Shown here: positions 11,497-24,818 of the stretch, in pieces
Layout: each line of letters starts with the position of its first letter
How positions within the stretch are numbered: the first letter of the stretch is position 1
Source of the DNA: Mesotaenium endlicherianum
Lineage: Eukaryota; Streptophyta; Zygnematophyceae; Zygnematales; Mesotaeniaceae
Direction: 5' to 3'
Assembly (NCBI GenBank): GCA_009602735.1
Contig: WELA01007307.1
Coordinates: forward strand, 579,111-643,110
Length of the DNA stretch: 64,000 nt
Notes under the pieces: model-generated
The model's input: the letters and a program-made list of their open reading frames with translations, nothing else
The model's database searches: none
Told to the model about the DNA's origin: nothing
Made by a program: the position numbers and the translations under genes

Positions 11497-11728
11497 ACAT
11501 CAAAACCATCCTCCAGTCAAGCCTTGCTGGAGGTCTCTCTGTTTGCACCCCACAACGGAAGTGGACTGAGGGTAGAGGTGACAAATCATTGTCACTAGTG
11601 ATCCCCACAGCTAGGCAACAGTGTTGAAGCAAGAGGCAGGCGGTGGGAGGTTATTTTTGTGAGTTTCCTGATTAGATAATTCTACAGTTTAATATTGTCG
11701 AGGCGACAACAATTTAAGTTGGAGGGAT
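11497..11728 (+). other. A2 3' noncoding region with polypurine tract
   Basis: About 230 bp, longer than in A1, ending in the tract at 11714-11728 (TTAAGTTGGAGGG exact). No ORF seen. Confidence 0.6.
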
Positions 11729-12130
11729 TGTAATGAATCAGTATATTGGTAGATATAATATTCATTTATACAAGATAGTTAATTAAGTTCAGCTTGCTGC
11801 ACTTTAGATAATATTCAATCTGCTGGCCTTTATATAATTATCAGTTTACTGACTCAGCCGAAAGCAGCAGGCTGAAGTCAACTTAGGTCAGCTTGCTGAC
11901 ACATTCTTTGACAGCCAGCTGACTTCCGAACTCAGTAGCAGCGAACTGCCTAGATATGCATCTAAGTGTGATATGCTAGATGAATGACCAAATGACATCC
12001 TTGGGATGGATGGCAATTCGGGATGATGGGAGATGGTGGTGAATATGGTTAACCGAGGTCCTACCACGTGGCTAACTCCCGGGTAGGCGGTGCCATCGCA
12101 CTGGCCGTTGAACAATAAACTCATTCCATG
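11729..12130 (+). repeat. A2 3' LTR, first part
   Basis: Begins TGTAATGAATCAG and stops at CCATG (12126-12130), where A3 starts. CCATG is repeated at 27761-27765 after A3, proving interruption by A3 insertion. Confidence 0.92.
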
Positions 12131-12850
12131 TGTAATGAATCAGTATATTAGTAAATATAATATTTATTTAAATATAATAGTTAATTAAGTCCAACCTACT
12201 AACCTCTAGTTAATAATCAGTTTGCTCGACTTTATATTTGATATCAGTTTAAAAACTTTGCCGGAAGCAGCAGGCTGCAGTCAACTTAAGTCAGCTTCCT
12301 GACCCATTCTTTGACAGCCAGCTGACTTCCGTACTCGGTAGCAGCGAACTGCCTTGACTTACACCTAAGTACGGTATGCTAGATGAATGGCCAAATGACA
12401 TCCCTATGATGGATGGCTATTCGGGATGATGGGAGATGGCGGTGGATTTGGTTAACCGAGGTCCTACCAACGTGGTTAAATCCTGGGTAGGCGGTGCCAT
12501 CGCACTGACCGTTGAACAGTAAACTCATTCCATGTCCATATGCTATGCATTGCTCTCGAGTTCGGCATTCGAAAACAAGGCCAACTCTCATGTTTAGCTT
12601 ACTGAGAGAGATCTGAATCCAAGGCGAGAAGCCATTGATACGCACTGTCTTCTAACCTTGCTTATGTATGAGTTTACAGATTGCATTATTGATGCTAGTC
12701 TACTCGCATTTGACTCACAAGTATTGTTCACTGCTAGTGTGTTGTCTTTTGCCGTTTAACCAGTTAACGGAAAATGTCACAAAGATTACTTGCTGATATG
12801 AAGATCTTTATTAATTGTTAATCGCCTATTTGGTAAGTCGATTCATTTCA
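12131..12850 (+). repeat. 5' LTR of A3
   Basis: 720 bp, TGTAATGAAT...GATTCATTTCA, flanked on the left by target duplication CCATG. Confidence 0.94.
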
Positions 12851-12851
12851 G

Positions 12852-12863
12852 TGGTATCGGAGC
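12852..12863 (+). other. Primer-binding site of A3
   Basis: TGGTATCGGAGC one base after the LTR. It is complementary to a tRNA ending GCTCCGATACCA, one base away from the plant initiator-Met site TGGTATCAGAG. The same 12-mer is used by family B. Confidence 0.8.
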
Positions 12864-12923
12864 AGTTATCACAGTCTTCTTTGTAGGGTAAGGACAAGGT
12901 CTCAAACTAGCAACTCCCGAGAC

Positions 12924-14483
12924 ATGGAGAACCAGGATAACGAGAATGTCAAAAACCAGGCGGAAAGCTATGTAGCGGGAACCCGTACCTATTCGGATGA
13001 AGTGGCAAATACTGCAGCTAGAGAGGCTGCGGATGAGGCAGCTGCTATTGCCGCAGTCGCAGCACAGTAAGCTAAGGAGGAGAGAGCCAGATGAGAAGCT
13101 GAACAATTAGCAAAGGCTGCTGAAGATACAGAAAGGAGGGAAGGACAGCCAGTTGACGAGGGCACTGCCGAAGAACTTATGGCATCCTGGGCCAATGTTC
13201 TGAACCCACCTCCTGCAACACAACTCAATGTACCACTAGGTCAAATTTGTGACCGGCTGAATGCGGCAGGAATAGCTGCTGCAGGAGCGAGAGGGACTGT
13301 TCAGGACACTACTCCGCGAGTAGATGCCAATGCTGCTGCTGCATTTTCTAGACTACCACCCCAAAGTGTAGACTTGGGAGCATTGTTCGTTAAAATGCAG
13401 TCGCAAATGGCGACCATGTATCAGTCCCAACAGGAGGACAAAAGAATCAAAATATCCCTACTGCGGGACAGAGACCAATTGGGCTCTCAAACCACTAGTG
13501 GTGGTGGCCGAGGGCCTAGTAAGCCCAAGCCGAAACCTCTTCAGGAATATGATCCTGAGGGAAACAGAATATGTTACCTGATCAAGTTTCTCGCGGATGT
13601 AGAGCAGTGGCTGGAGAACTACCCAAAATTGCAAGATTACAAGAAGGTCAGGCACACCGGTGCGCTACTGAAAGGCAGTGCCGCAGACTGGTGGCTTTAC
13701 TGGAAAGGAGAGCGTAAGGCTCGGCAACTCGGTGACCCTACGTGGGTAGAGTTTGTCGAGAAGTTGCATGAGAAGTTTGATGTCAACAACCAGCAGGAGA
13801 AAGCTATCTATGCGATGATCTCCCTGACACTGAAGCAGACCACTGCAGTTGCTGAGTTTGCTCAAAAGTTCCAGGAGAATATGATGAAGCAGCCAGACTT
13901 GCCAGAACGGTATAGGATAGCGTACTTCAGGTGTGGCTTGAAATCCGAAGTCTCTGGTCATTTCGCTGAGAAGAAGTATGAGAAACTGGGTGACTTGATC
14001 CAGGATGCTGATGCCTGGGATCAGCAGCAGTTCAATCACAAGGGCCAGAGTAATGCTTTGGTGTCCAAGATTGTCAAAAAGCCCCACGTTTCCTACAATG
14101 CAATTGAAGGAGACCAGGCTGGGGATGATCATAGTGATGAATACGAGTATGAGTGTAATGCTATACAGTCTAGAGGTAGAGGTGGTTTCTCTCGAGGCGG
14201 CTATGGAAGATGTGGTGGTAGGACTAAGGCGAGACCAGCCTCATCAAAATCCATTGTCAGCAATTGGGCCACTACAGAGAACAGTGTCCAGTCAAGCACT
14301 TTCCGAAGGTCCAGAGAAAAGACCAGCCTTTAAAAGACAGCCACAGTCAGTAGTCCAGTCTACTGACTGTGAGGATGCTAGAGATAGTGAGTCGTCACTA
14401 GCTGCCCTCGTAGCAGGTATTATGGGTCCTGCTGAACTGGATTCACTATGCATGCCTGACAACCAGATAAAGGAGACCATCAG
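12924..14483 (+). pseudogene. gag: A3 gag and start of pol, cut by B1
   Basis: Starts at an ATG about 70 bp after the primer-binding site (MENQDNENVKN), which indicates where gag begins in this family. It continues through the retrotransposon-gag domain, Arg/Gly segment and knuckle region into the first part of the pol frame, where B1 is inserted. Broken in a few places. The TTTAAAA slippage heptamer is kept. Confidence 0.88.
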
Positions 14484-14984
14484 TGTAGTAAAACAGATAG
14501 ATAAAGTACTTAGTAAAATAGAATACTTTATTCAAGACAAGAATCTTTGAACACAAGTGGTAGCTTCTTGAAAGAGAGATGGCTTCTTGAAAGTTAATAT
14601 ATTTCTGGATTTTGGCAAGTACAAGAGTGATTCTCCGGAATGTCTTTCTATGTTCTAGCTCTTGTTTATATACTTGCTACATAAGTAATTTCTAGGAAGG
14701 TGTATGTTGATGTGTTGGCACCCAACACATCCCAAAACTTGCCACCTCTTTCTAGAATAATGTACACATGTCCTTTTGACCTAAAAATGGCACATTTGAC
14801 TTCTGCCACATGGAGTTCTTCTAGGTCTTTCCTCTAACTTCGAAAATGCCTTAGAAGGTTCAAAGGACATGAACCAAGTCACTAGAGTACCTATTTACAC
14901 TTGAATCCACACAATACTACTCCAAATATATTTGAAAACATTAAAATATATGCAAACTAATATATTATAACTCAAATCACTGCA
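14484..14984 (-). repeat. 3' LTR of B1
   Basis: 501 bp; on the plus strand TGTAGTAAAAC...CACTGCA. The next bases, 14985-14996, are the complement of a G-rich polypurine tract. Confidence 0.93.
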
Positions 14985-15749
14985 TCACCCCCCCGACAGA
15001 AAAAGCGACGTCTCGGCGCGTCAAGGCAGGTCTTACACATGTGGAGCAGACTAGTCAACAGCTTCAAGTCAGATGCCACATATGTGAGAATTTAGTCAAA
15101 GGCGCCAAGTCAAGTGCTACACATGTAAGGTAGACTAGGTAAGGTTGTAGGTGGTGTGACCTTATTGGCTAGCCTACTCCTTAATGATAAAGAAAATTGT
15201 ACAAATTAGCACAGAACATGCCACAAATTGAAAAATTCATAGCGGCCACAGAAATCTCAAATCTCAAATTTCAAGGGCAAGACGGACTGCGTCGGAGAAC
15301 TCTACCGGGTCACCAAATTTGAGAGCATTCTAATTTTTGGAGTGTCGTTGAGAGCTGAGAGAGTAGGCACTCCTCCAAATCTGTGCAGAAACTTCTGAAA
15401 ATCAGAAGTCCTTCTATACTTCTCCAAATTCTGCAAACTAAGTCTCAAAGTGGGCGCTGTAAGATGTTCTACCAGAGTCTTGAGTTTCAGAGCATTCCAA
15501 GTTCAGGGGAAGGCACAATGTCAGAAGGCACATTCTGTCCTAACAATGCCAGCAGCCTGACCCCCTTCTACGTAGAGCATCATATCTCTCTCACCAGTGC
15601 TCCAAATTGAGCAAACTTGGACTCTAAATGACCGCCTACTCATGGACTACAGCCAGGTAAAATTTCAAAATTTATTATGAAGAGACCCATCGCCGGTAGC
15701 AGTTTTAGTTTTCTCTCCAGAAACTGCAAGAAGAGAAAAGTGTCTAATG
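14985..15749 (-). other. B1 3' noncoding region
   Basis: About 760 bp between the pol end and 3' LTR with no convincing ORF. Near the tract it holds three ~43 bp degenerate tandem units, each with ACATGTG and CTGACTTG-type motifs, as in B2. Confidence 0.75.
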
Positions 15750-18700
15750 TCATTTTTTCCTCTTTGTGGTTCTTGCAGGCTGCCTCCAAGGGGTCTTCTG
15801 CTGCTTCTTGATGGTGGCAGGCTGCCTCCCTGAAGCCTCCGGGCTTCTAGTAGAGAGACTTGGGGCTGGTCCAAGATGGGGGTTGGCGGTATGAAAGCGC
15901 TTCAACTTTCGTTGAACTTTGTCAAGGTAGTGCGCCGCCACCCAACTATTCTCCGAATCTGGATATCCTTTCCACTTGATCAAATATTGCTGCTGTCTCC
16001 TGAAATTTCTCATAGCCACTATGTCTTCCACTTCTTACTCCAAATGATCATCCACTATTGTTGGGGCTGGTGGGGTTGTCACACGTCCTGGGAACTTGTT
16101 GTCGGGTTGCACATACGGCTTGAAGAGGGAAGCGTGGAATACGGGGTCGATGTGCATAGTCTGGGGAAGTTCTAGCTTGAAAGCAACAGGGTTGACTTGC
16201 TGGATAATCTTGAAGGGTCCCAAATACTTGGGAGAGAACTTGCTGCCGGCAGGCCTGTTGTTCAGGGAAATGTTCTTGGATGATAGTATCACGTTGTCAC
16301 CCACTCTGTACGTAATTTCTCTTCTGGATCTGTTCGCCACTCTTGCTTGAGCATCTTGCGCGTGTTGTAGAGCTTTCTTCGCTGCTGTAAGGGCTGCTTC
16401 TAATGTCTCCATAAAATCTGTGGTTGCGGGTACTTCATCATGGCCGGCCGTGAAGCTTAGTGGCGTGGTCGGATGGAAGCCATAGTTGAGGAAGAATGGG
16501 GACTCTTGGGTAGAGGCCTGCGTAGTGTTGTTGTAGGCAAACTCGAGGGGGGTCAAGTACATGTCCCAGTCTTGCTCGAGGGTAGACACGTAGGCCTTTA
16601 GAGAGGTCTTTAGGGTACGATTCATACGCTCGGTTTGCCCATCTGATTGTGGGTGGTAGGCAGTAGACATATCCAGCGATGTACCCAAGTTCTTGAAGAG
16701 ATTTTTCCAAAAATGGCTTGTGAATCTTGGATCTCTATCTGACACAATTCTTGATGGTAGTCCATGGAGTCGGAAGATGTTGTAAAAGATTAGTCTTGCA
16801 AGTTGTGGTGCTGTAGCCTTAGTCGTCGTGGGAATAAAATGAGCCATCTTGGTAAGTCTGTCCACCGCCGTGAGTATTGCATTATGGCCTCGAGGTGTCA
16901 CGGGCAAGTCCACGATAAGGTCCATTGAGATGTCCGTCCATTGTCTTTCGGGGATTGGTAGTGGTTGGAGGAGTCCTCCCGCCTTTTGCGATGATGGCTT
17001 GATTCTTTGGCATGTGTCACAGCTCCTGCAGTACTCCTTGACTTGCTTAGACATGCCTGGCCAACAATAATTCCTGGCTAGAACGCCCGTGGTCCTTAGG
17101 ATTCCGAAGTGTCCTCCAAGAGGGTTGTCGTGTGCTTCTCGTAGAAGCAAGAGCCGGAGGTCTAAGTCATTAGGAACACATCTCTGGCCCGTGTCTTGCC
17201 TCACCCAATAATAGCCTTCTTGCTTCTTGTATGGGTCCAAGGCTGCTTCTCCGTTCTTGTAGTAAGGGTCTCTTTCATAGGCGGCTGAAAATCGAGCTTC
17301 CAGATCTGTCTTCAGGGATACCATCACTGCATTTAATTGCAGTCTTGAGAGGGGGTCAGCCGGGTTTGTCTTGCCGGGCTGGTACTGAATCGTGATGTTG
17401 TATTGTTGCAAGTATCCGCTCCATCTTGCTTGTCTCCTTGAGAGATACGGCTGCGTCTGGAGGTGCTTGAACGCTTGTGGTCCGTGGTGACCAGTACTTT
17501 GCGTCCTTCAACGTAGCAGCGCCAAACCTTCAAGGCATGTACAATCGCCAATGCCTCTCGCTCCGTGGTTGTATAATTTTGCTCGGCTGGATTTAGCTTC
17601 CTTGACTCGTAGGCGATGGGCTGCAGTCCCTTGCCTTGGTCTTGAAGCAGGATTGCTCCTATTGCATAGGAAGATGCATCGGTGATGACGTGGAAGGGCC
17701 AATCTGGGTTTGGACTTGGGAGTGTGAGCACCGGGGATGTGGTCAATCTTCGCTTTAACTCTTGAAATGCCTCTTCCTCTTTCTCGGTCCATGTATATAG
17801 CCTGTCCTTCTTGAGTAGATCTGTCAGGGGGGCTGCTATGTGCGAGAAGCCTTGGATGAATTTTCTGTACCAATTGGCAAATCCCAAGAATGACTGGAGT
17901 TCTTTCTTGGTCGTGGGGGTTGGCCATTCCTCCACCACCGTGGTCTTCTTGGGGTCTATCTTGATGCCATCAGCAGTCACGTGGAGACCTAGGAACTCCA
18001 CTTCTTGTTTGGCAAACTCGCATTTTGACTCCTTCGCAAACAGCTTGTTTTGCTTCAATACTTCAAGGACTTCTTTCAAGTGTCTCGCATGCTCTTCAAG
18101 GGTCTTGCTGTAGATAAGGATGTCATCGATGAATACCACCACGAATCTGTCCAGCATGGGCTGAAATATGGTGTTCATCATAGTCATGAAAGTTGCTGGC
18201 GCGTTGGTGAGTCCAAATGGCAGGACCATGAACTCAAAATGTCCATATCTTGTCCTGAATGCCGTCTTCTCTATGTCTGGTTCTGCGATGCGAATCTGGT
18301 GGTAGCCGCTCCGTAAGTCAATCTTCGTGAAGTACTTGGCTCCAACCAGCCGGTCCATGAGCTCATCCATGCGCGGCAGCGGGTATCGATTCTTGATGGT
18401 GATCTTGTTGAGGGCGCGATAGTCCACACACATCCTCAAGGTACCATCTTTCTTCTTGACAAATAGCACCGGGGCTCCAAATGGCGACTTGCTAGGTCGA
18501 ATGAAGCCATGCTCCAGTAGCTCCTTGATTTGCTTCTTGACTTCGTCTAGCTCCGTGTATGACATTCTGAACATAGGTCGAGAGATGGGCTTGCTTCCGG
18601 GCTCCAACTCTATCTTGTGGTCTACGAATCTTTTGGGGGGTAGGCCCTTGGGCAATTCCGGGGAGAACACTTCTTTGTAGTCCTCTACGACTTCTTGTAT

Positions 18701-19414
18701 CTCCTTGGAAACGGGGCTGCCTTCTTGACTCTCGATGTCTTTCTTGATGTCTTTTGGCGTGACCAAGGCCAAAAGAAGCTCGTGTCCCTTCCTCACAAGT
18801 CTCTTGAGTTGGAGGGCAGACAATAGTATCCCGTGTGCCGGCTTCTCCATGTCTTGGGTCTGGATATTCTGGATTGCGCGCAAAATACAGATTCGTGAAG
18901 TGATGTCATTCTTGATCTTGATAGTACCGGTCCTCCAATCAACTTGAGGGTTGTGCTTGGTCAACCAAGGCGTCCCTAGGATGACGTCGTACTTGCCCAA
19001 TTGCATGGGGGAGAACACTACTCTATCCTTGAAGGACTTGATAGAGAGTGCCAAGGGGTACGTCTTCTTGGAAGGGGTAGTATAGGAGAATCCATCGGGC
19101 ATCATAATCTCCTCGTCGTGGTCAAGAGTTCGCATAGTAATACCGTGCTTGGTGGCAAAATCTGCAGCAATGAAGTTGCCTTGAGCTCCGCTATCCACCA
19201 AGATGTGGACCTTCTCTCCTCCAAGGTAACCTCTCAAACTCATTGGGGCTGGAACGTCGTCTTCAACGGGGGTCTCCACCTCACTTGGCGTGTTGCCTTC
19301 TCGTGAAGTGGGTCTTGGGGTGGTAGGCTCCTGGCCTACCGGCGCTGTCCGTTTTTTGACAACTTTTTGGGGCATGAAAGTGCACGATGGCCCTTTTCCT
19401 TGCAATAAAAGCAT
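15750..19414 (-). pseudogene. pol: B1 pol, broken
   Basis: Same domain order as B2 pol: retropepsin DSGAQG, RT with FIDDILIYS, RNase H, HHCC/DDE integrase ([17 protein letters not shown]), chromodomain ([15 protein letters not shown]). It has about two breaks and is otherwise almost identical in sequence to B2. The upstream end overlaps gag in the -1 frame, as in B2. Confidence 0.92.
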
Positions 19415-20616
19415 AGTCCAGCCGTCATGAGAGCTTCTTTTTCAGCCGGGGAGAGTCTTGCTTTCACTCCTTGCTGGTTTCTTGCATCATAAGTGTCATT
19501 GGAGGGTCTTCCACTCTTCCGGGCAGCCGCGGGGTCCCTTTTAATAACTCCGATTTCCATGGGTGTGGGTCCAGATTCGGATGTGGAAGGGGCTGCGTAC
19601 ACCCGCGTCGTCGGTACCCGTGAAGATGAAGGCACGGAGTGCTTGAAATCCAAGGTATCCACCTTTTGGGCCACTTCAATGATCTTTGAGAAGTCCGTCA
19701 AGTCGCGTAACTCCACTTCCTTTGCCACCTTGGGTTTGAGGCCAAAGATGTAGCGGTCAATCTTCTCCTCGAGAGACATGTTGGGGATCTCAAGAGTGAG
19801 GGCGTGAAATCTGGATGTATACTCTTGAACGGACGTCGTTTGCTTGAGATGGTGGAGCTTTCCTCGGGCAATCTTCTCCGCATTGATGGGCATGAATTGC
19901 TTCTTGAGGGCCTCACGAAAATCTGCCCATCTTGCATATGATGGTGGGGGCTCTTGGCCGAGCATGGGGTGCGCCATAGCTTGATATATAGCCGCTTGAT
20001 AGTTACGCCACCATGATGTTGCTGCTCCTCTAAGTAAGGTAACGGCAAAGGGAACGTAGTCCTCCTCGGGTACTTCAAGGAATGCGAGGTACGTCTCCAC
20101 TTGGTAGAGCCATAAATTCAGGTTGGCACCTTTCCCGGGGTTGAAAGTGTCGGGTTTGCCGGGCTTGATGAGTTTCCTTGCTCTCGTTGGCTCTTGTGGA
20201 GGCGCTTGAGCCGGGGCTGGATTTTGAGCATTGCTCGCAATAGGGGCAACCATGGCAGCCATAGCTTCTCTTGACGCTTGCACGGTTGCTTCATAGGTGG
20301 CCAAGCCCACTTGGTTGTGGACGGTCATTAGGAAGGCTGCCCACTCATTTGCGGGAACTCCTTGTGGTGGGGTCAACTTTGCTATAGCGGCTGCCACGGG
20401 ATTTGACGGTGCTCCTCCTTGTGGTGCTTCTTGTTGTTGGAGATTTCCTTGAGTAGGCTCTCCCATCGACGCTGGAGGAGGGTGTGCTCCTCCTTGTGGT
20501 GCTTCTTGTTGTTGCAGATTTTCTTGAGTGGGCTCTCCCATCGGCGCTGGAGGAGGGTGTCTTGGAGAGGAAGGGCTTCCTTCGAAAGCTTGCTGTTGGT
20601 CTTGAGGATCGGCCAT
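19336..20616 (-). CDS. gag: Gag of B1
   Basis: 426 residues, uninterrupted, and by eye the same protein as B2 gag. The start MADPQDQQQ lies about 24 bp after the primer-binding site. A 25-residue tandem repeat ([19 protein letters not shown]) occupies about residues 21-70. The retrotransposon-gag domain follows, with a final knuckle [14 protein letters not shown]. Confidence 0.94.
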   Translation of the reverse strand: MADPQDQQQAFEGSPSSPRHPPPAPMGEPTQENLQQQEAPQGGAHPPPASMGEPTQGNLQQQEAPQGGAPSNPVAAAIAKLTPPQGVPANEWAAFLMTVHNQVGLATYEATVQASREAMAAMVAPIASNAQNPAPAQAPPQEPTRARKLIKPGKPDTFNPGKGANLNLWLYQVETYLAFLEVPEEDYVPFAVTLLRGAATSWWRNYQAAIYQAMAHPMLGQEPPPSYARWADFREALKKQFMPINAEKIARGKLHHLKQTTSVQEYTSRFHALTLEIPNMSLEEKIDRYIFGLKPKVAKEVELRDLTDFSKIIEVAQKVDTLDFKHSVPSSSRVPTTRVYAAPSTSESGPTPMEIGVIKRDPAAARKSGRPSNDTYDARNQQGVKARLSPAEKEALMTAGLCFYCKEKGHRALSCPKKLSKNGQRR

Positions 20617-20640
20617 CTTCTTGTGCTACCAAAGTGCCTA

Positions 20641-20652
20641 GCTCCGATACCA
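20641..20652 (-). other. Primer-binding site of B1
   Basis: Minus-strand TGGTATCGGAGC next to the 5' LTR, identical to the sites in A3 and B2. Confidence 0.8.
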
Positions 20653-20653
20653 C

Positions 20654-21155
20654 TGTAGTGAAACAGATAGATAAAGTACTTAGTAAAACAGAATACTTTA
20701 TCTATTCAAGACAAGGATCTTTGAACACAAGTGGTAGCTTCTTGAAAGAGAGATGGCTTCTTGAAAGTTAATATATTTCTGGATTTTGGCAAGTACAAGA
20801 GTGATTCTGGAATGTCTTTCTATGTTCTAGCTCTTGTTTATATACTTGCTACATAAATAAATTCTAGGAAAGTGTATGTTGATGTGTTGGCACCAACACA
20901 TCCCAAAACTTGCCACCTCTTTCTAGAATAATGTACACATGTCTTTTTGACCTAAAAATGGCACATTTGACTTCTGCCACATGGAGTTCTTCTAGGTCTT
21001 TCCTCTAACTTCGAAAATGCCTTGGAAGGTTCAAAGGACATGAACCAAGTTACTAGAGTACCTATTCACACTTGACTCCACACAATACTACTCCAAATAT
21101 ATTTGAAAACATTAAAATATATGCAAACTAATATATAATAACTCAAATCACTACA
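20654..21155 (-). repeat. 5' LTR of B1
   Basis: 502 bp; on the plus strand TGTAGTGAAAC...CACTACA, followed by target duplication ATCAG. Confidence 0.94.
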
Positions 21156-24100
21156 ATCAGCAAAATAGCCATCCAGAGAGTGCACACTCTGGATGCTCTT
21201 GTTCCACCTGATGTCCAACATTTCTTTGCTACGTCAGGTGAACAATGCGAAAGTCAGGAAAAGACAGTCCCCCCTATCCTACTGCATTGCATGATTGCAG
21301 GTAGGAAGGTGAGGGCATTTGTTGACGGAGGGGCGTCACATACTTTTATCCACAAGGACTTAGTTAAGCGGCTAAGGCTGCCTACTGTCACCCAAGGGAG
21401 TAGAAAAATATTCCTTGGAGATGCCTCAAGTATCCCGGGAGGAGTTATAACCAAGCCTATTGAGGTCCAGTTAGGTTCTGGCATTGCAGTTCTAACTGAA
21501 ACGCTTACATTTGAGGTACTCAACACTGGCTTTTATGATCTCGTGCTAGGCAGGTCCTGGCTTAATAGACATCAAGCTGAAGTGTGTTGGAGCAGAGGTA
21601 CAGTTAAAGTGAGAGGAGCCAGTGATGGGCAGACTGACTTGGCACCCACCAGTGCTCTTCCTCTTGTCCTGTGTGGATGGCAACTGAAGGAAAAAAAGAG
21701 GCTTCCAGAAGGATGCAAGTTGCTGAATACAATGGAGTTCGTCAAAAGCTGGAACCAGAAGGAAGACAGAATGTTCTGTCTACTGCTAAGANACTGCTAA
21801 GAGAGGTGCCTCCTCAACCTGAAGAAGTGGTTGAGAAAAAGGTAAGTCTTCCGGAGCACCCTCCTGCTGCAAAAATTGTTGCTCGGTTCACGGATGTATT
21901 TAATATGCCTCCAGGACTACCCCCTAAGAGGGAAGTAGATCATAGGATTGATTTATTACCTGGGAGTCAGCCACCCTGGCAACGCACTTATGGCTTGTCT
22001 TATGTGGAGAGCAAGGAGTTGAAAACACAGATTGCAGAGCTTGAGGAAAATGGTTATATTTCTCCCAGTAAATCACCTTACGGCGTACCCATCCTATTTG
22101 TTAAGAAAAAGGATGGCAGTATGCGGATGTGTGTGGATTACAGAGCTCTGTACAGAATTACGGTAAAGAACAAGTATGCCTTACCCAGAATTGAGGACTT
22201 GCTTGATACCGTGTCTGGTGCTAAGGTGTTCAGTAAGATAGATCTCAAGAGTGGTTATCATCAAATCAGAATTGCTGAAGGGGATGAACACAAGACTGCC
22301 TTCCGCACACGTTATGGACACTATGAGTTCAACGTGATGCCATTTGGACTAACTAATGCTCCTGCAAACTTCATGGGTGCTATGAATGACATTTTCAGGC
22401 CTTATTTGGATAAGTTTGTGCAAGTTTTCCTGGATGATATTTTAATTTTCTCTAAAGATGAAGCTGAGCACGCTGAACACTTTAAGACAGTCCTGGACAC
22501 TCTGAGAAAAAATCACTTATATGCTAAAATGAGCAATTGTGATTTCTTTAAGGAAAGTATTGAATTCTTAGGCCACGTTGTCAGTAAAGAAGGCATCAGT
22601 GTGAATCCTAAGAAAGTCCAGACCATGAGGGACTGGCCAGTACCACAGTCTGACTTTAAAGTTAGATCCTTCCTCGGGTTGGCTAACTACTATAGAAGAT
22701 TTATTGAGAATTATTCCACAAAGGCCAGTAAACTGACTGACCTTACTAAGAAAGACATAGGGTATGTGTGGGGGGAAGAGCAGCAGGCTTCCTTCCAGAC
22801 CCTTATTGATGCTCTTTGTTCTGCCCCGGTGCTAGCAGTGTATGACCTCAGCAAACCGGTGCAGGTGATCACAGATGCCTCTGACTTTGCCATGGGTGCT
22901 ATTTTGTTGCAGCCTGCTGACAAAACCACAAAGGATGGTAAGGTACGGCAGGAGTGGCATCTTGTGTCATATGAAATTTAATCCAGCGGAGATTAATTAC
23001 TCAGTGCATGATAAAGAGCTGCTAGCTATCATTCATGTGCTCAAACAGTGGAGAGCATACTGACATTGTAAAGCTTTTAAGGTGATAACAGATCATCTAG
23101 CTCTGACTCACTTTCAGAAGAAGTCCACGCTGTCGAGGAGGGAGAACTGCTGGAGCCAGATGCTGGAGCAGTTTCAAGTCCAGATCGATTACAAACCAGG
23201 GAAGTTGAATCCTGTTGATGCACTCTCTAGAAGACCTGACTTGCAAGAAAGGAACTTTAGTCAGCATGCTGTAGATAAAGTCCTGTGTGCACTCACTTCA
23301 CTAGAGGTGAAAAAGTCCTTCCTTGAACAACTTAGGAAAGCCTACCTTTCTGACCCAACATTTGAGCCCAGGCCCACTACTGGTGTGTGTCGTGCTATTG
23401 CATTCGGGTATAACCTTAAGGGAGGAGTGTGGGTGACTGAAACCACTTCAGGCAGGCTGAAGCTGGTCATTCCTAATAACTTGGAAATAAGGTCCCTTTT
23501 ATTGAGTCAAGCACATGACAGTTTCTTGGGTGGGCATTTGGGGCAGGCCAAAATTGTTGGCAAACTGGCAAAACAATATCATTGGGAGGGATTACCTTGG
23601 GAGGTCTTGAAAAACGTTAAGTCCTGTGACTAGTGTCAAAATAATAAATCTAGGCACACACCACCGGGGGATCTCTTACAACCGCTGCTTATCCCAGCTG
23701 GCCGCTGGGAATCAATATCCATGGACTGGGTGGTCACACTGCCACGAACTGCCAATGGGCATGATTCAATACTGGTAGTCCTGGATAAACTAACAAAAAT
23801 GGTCTTTTTCATCCCCACAACTATCAAAGTAAGTGCACTCGAAACAGCGAGAGAGTTCTACAACCATGTAGTATGCCAACATGGGCTACCCTCTAATATA
23901 ATCTCAGACAGAGACTCGAAATTTACCTCTAAATTTTGGAGAGCTTTAATGGGGTTAATGGGAGTCAAGCAGCTGCTCAGCACAGCAAACCACCCTCAGA
24001 CTGATGGTCAGGCTGAAAGAACTATTCGAGTTCTGCAAGAGGTACTGAGAGCCTAAATTAATCAAAAACAAGATAATTGGGATGAATTGTTACCCCAAAT

Positions 24101-24818
24101 CCAGTTTGCGGTCAACAATGCGGTGCACGCGTCAACAGGCAAGACTCCTTTTGAACTCAGCCTGGGTAGAGTCCCTAAGTCCCCTCTAGATGTGCTAGGG
24201 GAGTCTTTAACTCACCCTGAAGGGATCCACAATCCGATCTCCCTCCAGTTAAGTCAGGAGTTTGCTGACACCCTGTCAGATTTACAGCACAACCTGCACA
24301 AAGCCCAAGAAAACCAACAAAAGTACGCTAATCAGCACCGTCGAGAATTGACCTTTTCTAAGGGCGAATTGGTCAAAATACATTCTCAGCACCTGTACCT
24401 CCCTGGTGTGGTCAAGAAAAAGCTTGGTCCTGTCTGGGTCGGTCCATATTCGGTGGTGCGCCGTGTCGGTCACAACGCTTACAAACTAAACATGTCAGCA
24501 GAATACAAGGGTCACCCAGTCTTTAACGTTTCGTTCTTTGAATTATACATCAAAGGGAACACACTGTTCACGAGTCGGTTACCTGTCCAACCGGGACCGG
24601 TTCCCACTGTCCGAGACGGTGACCCTGAGGAGTATGAGGTGGAGGAGATTTTAGACGCGCGCTCGGTCCGTCGATCGTCTAAATATGTCATGAAGTACCT
24701 CATTTGATGGAAGGGTTACGATGCCTCTGGAGACACTTGGGAATTTAAGGACCATTTGACCAATGCCAAAGGGGCGTTGAAACGGTTCCACCTTTGGGCG
24801 GCTGGAGCCCCTCCATAA
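21156..24818 (+). pseudogene. pol: A3 pol, continued after B1
   Basis: Resumes at the target duplication and runs through retropepsin (DGGASHTFI), RT (FLDDILIFS), RNase H ([11 protein letters not shown]), integrase and chromodomain start. Broken in about six places. One N at 21792 sits between two copies of a short sequence and looks like an assembly join. Confidence 0.9.

Larger units (their letters stand above)
7896..12130 (+). mobile_element. Chromovirus A2, 3' part (eroded; left part)
   Basis: Starts abruptly inside pol at the A1 insertion point and runs through the integrase and chromodomain end, the leader, the third ORF, the polypurine tract and the first ~400 bp of its 3' LTR. There A3 has inserted; the rest of the LTR is at 27761-28080. 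The upstream half of A2 must lie left of A1, outside the window. The copy is clearly broken, with roughly a dozen breaks over the visible coding parts, and looks older than A1. Confidence 0.9.
14484..21155 (-). mobile_element. Chromovirus B1, full length, inside A3
   Basis: LTR-gag-pol-LTR on the minus strand, 6.67 kb, flanked by ATCAG at 14479-14483 and 21156-21160. The LTRs differ by about 13 substitutions and 3 small indels over ~500 bp (hand count), so it is much younger than its host A3. Gag is uninterrupted; pol has about two breaks. Confidence 0.95.

Noticed and set aside
20345-20771. Small frames opposite B1 gag and over its LTR
   Set aside because: Mirrored exactly at B2 and B3 as shadows of gag and LTR.
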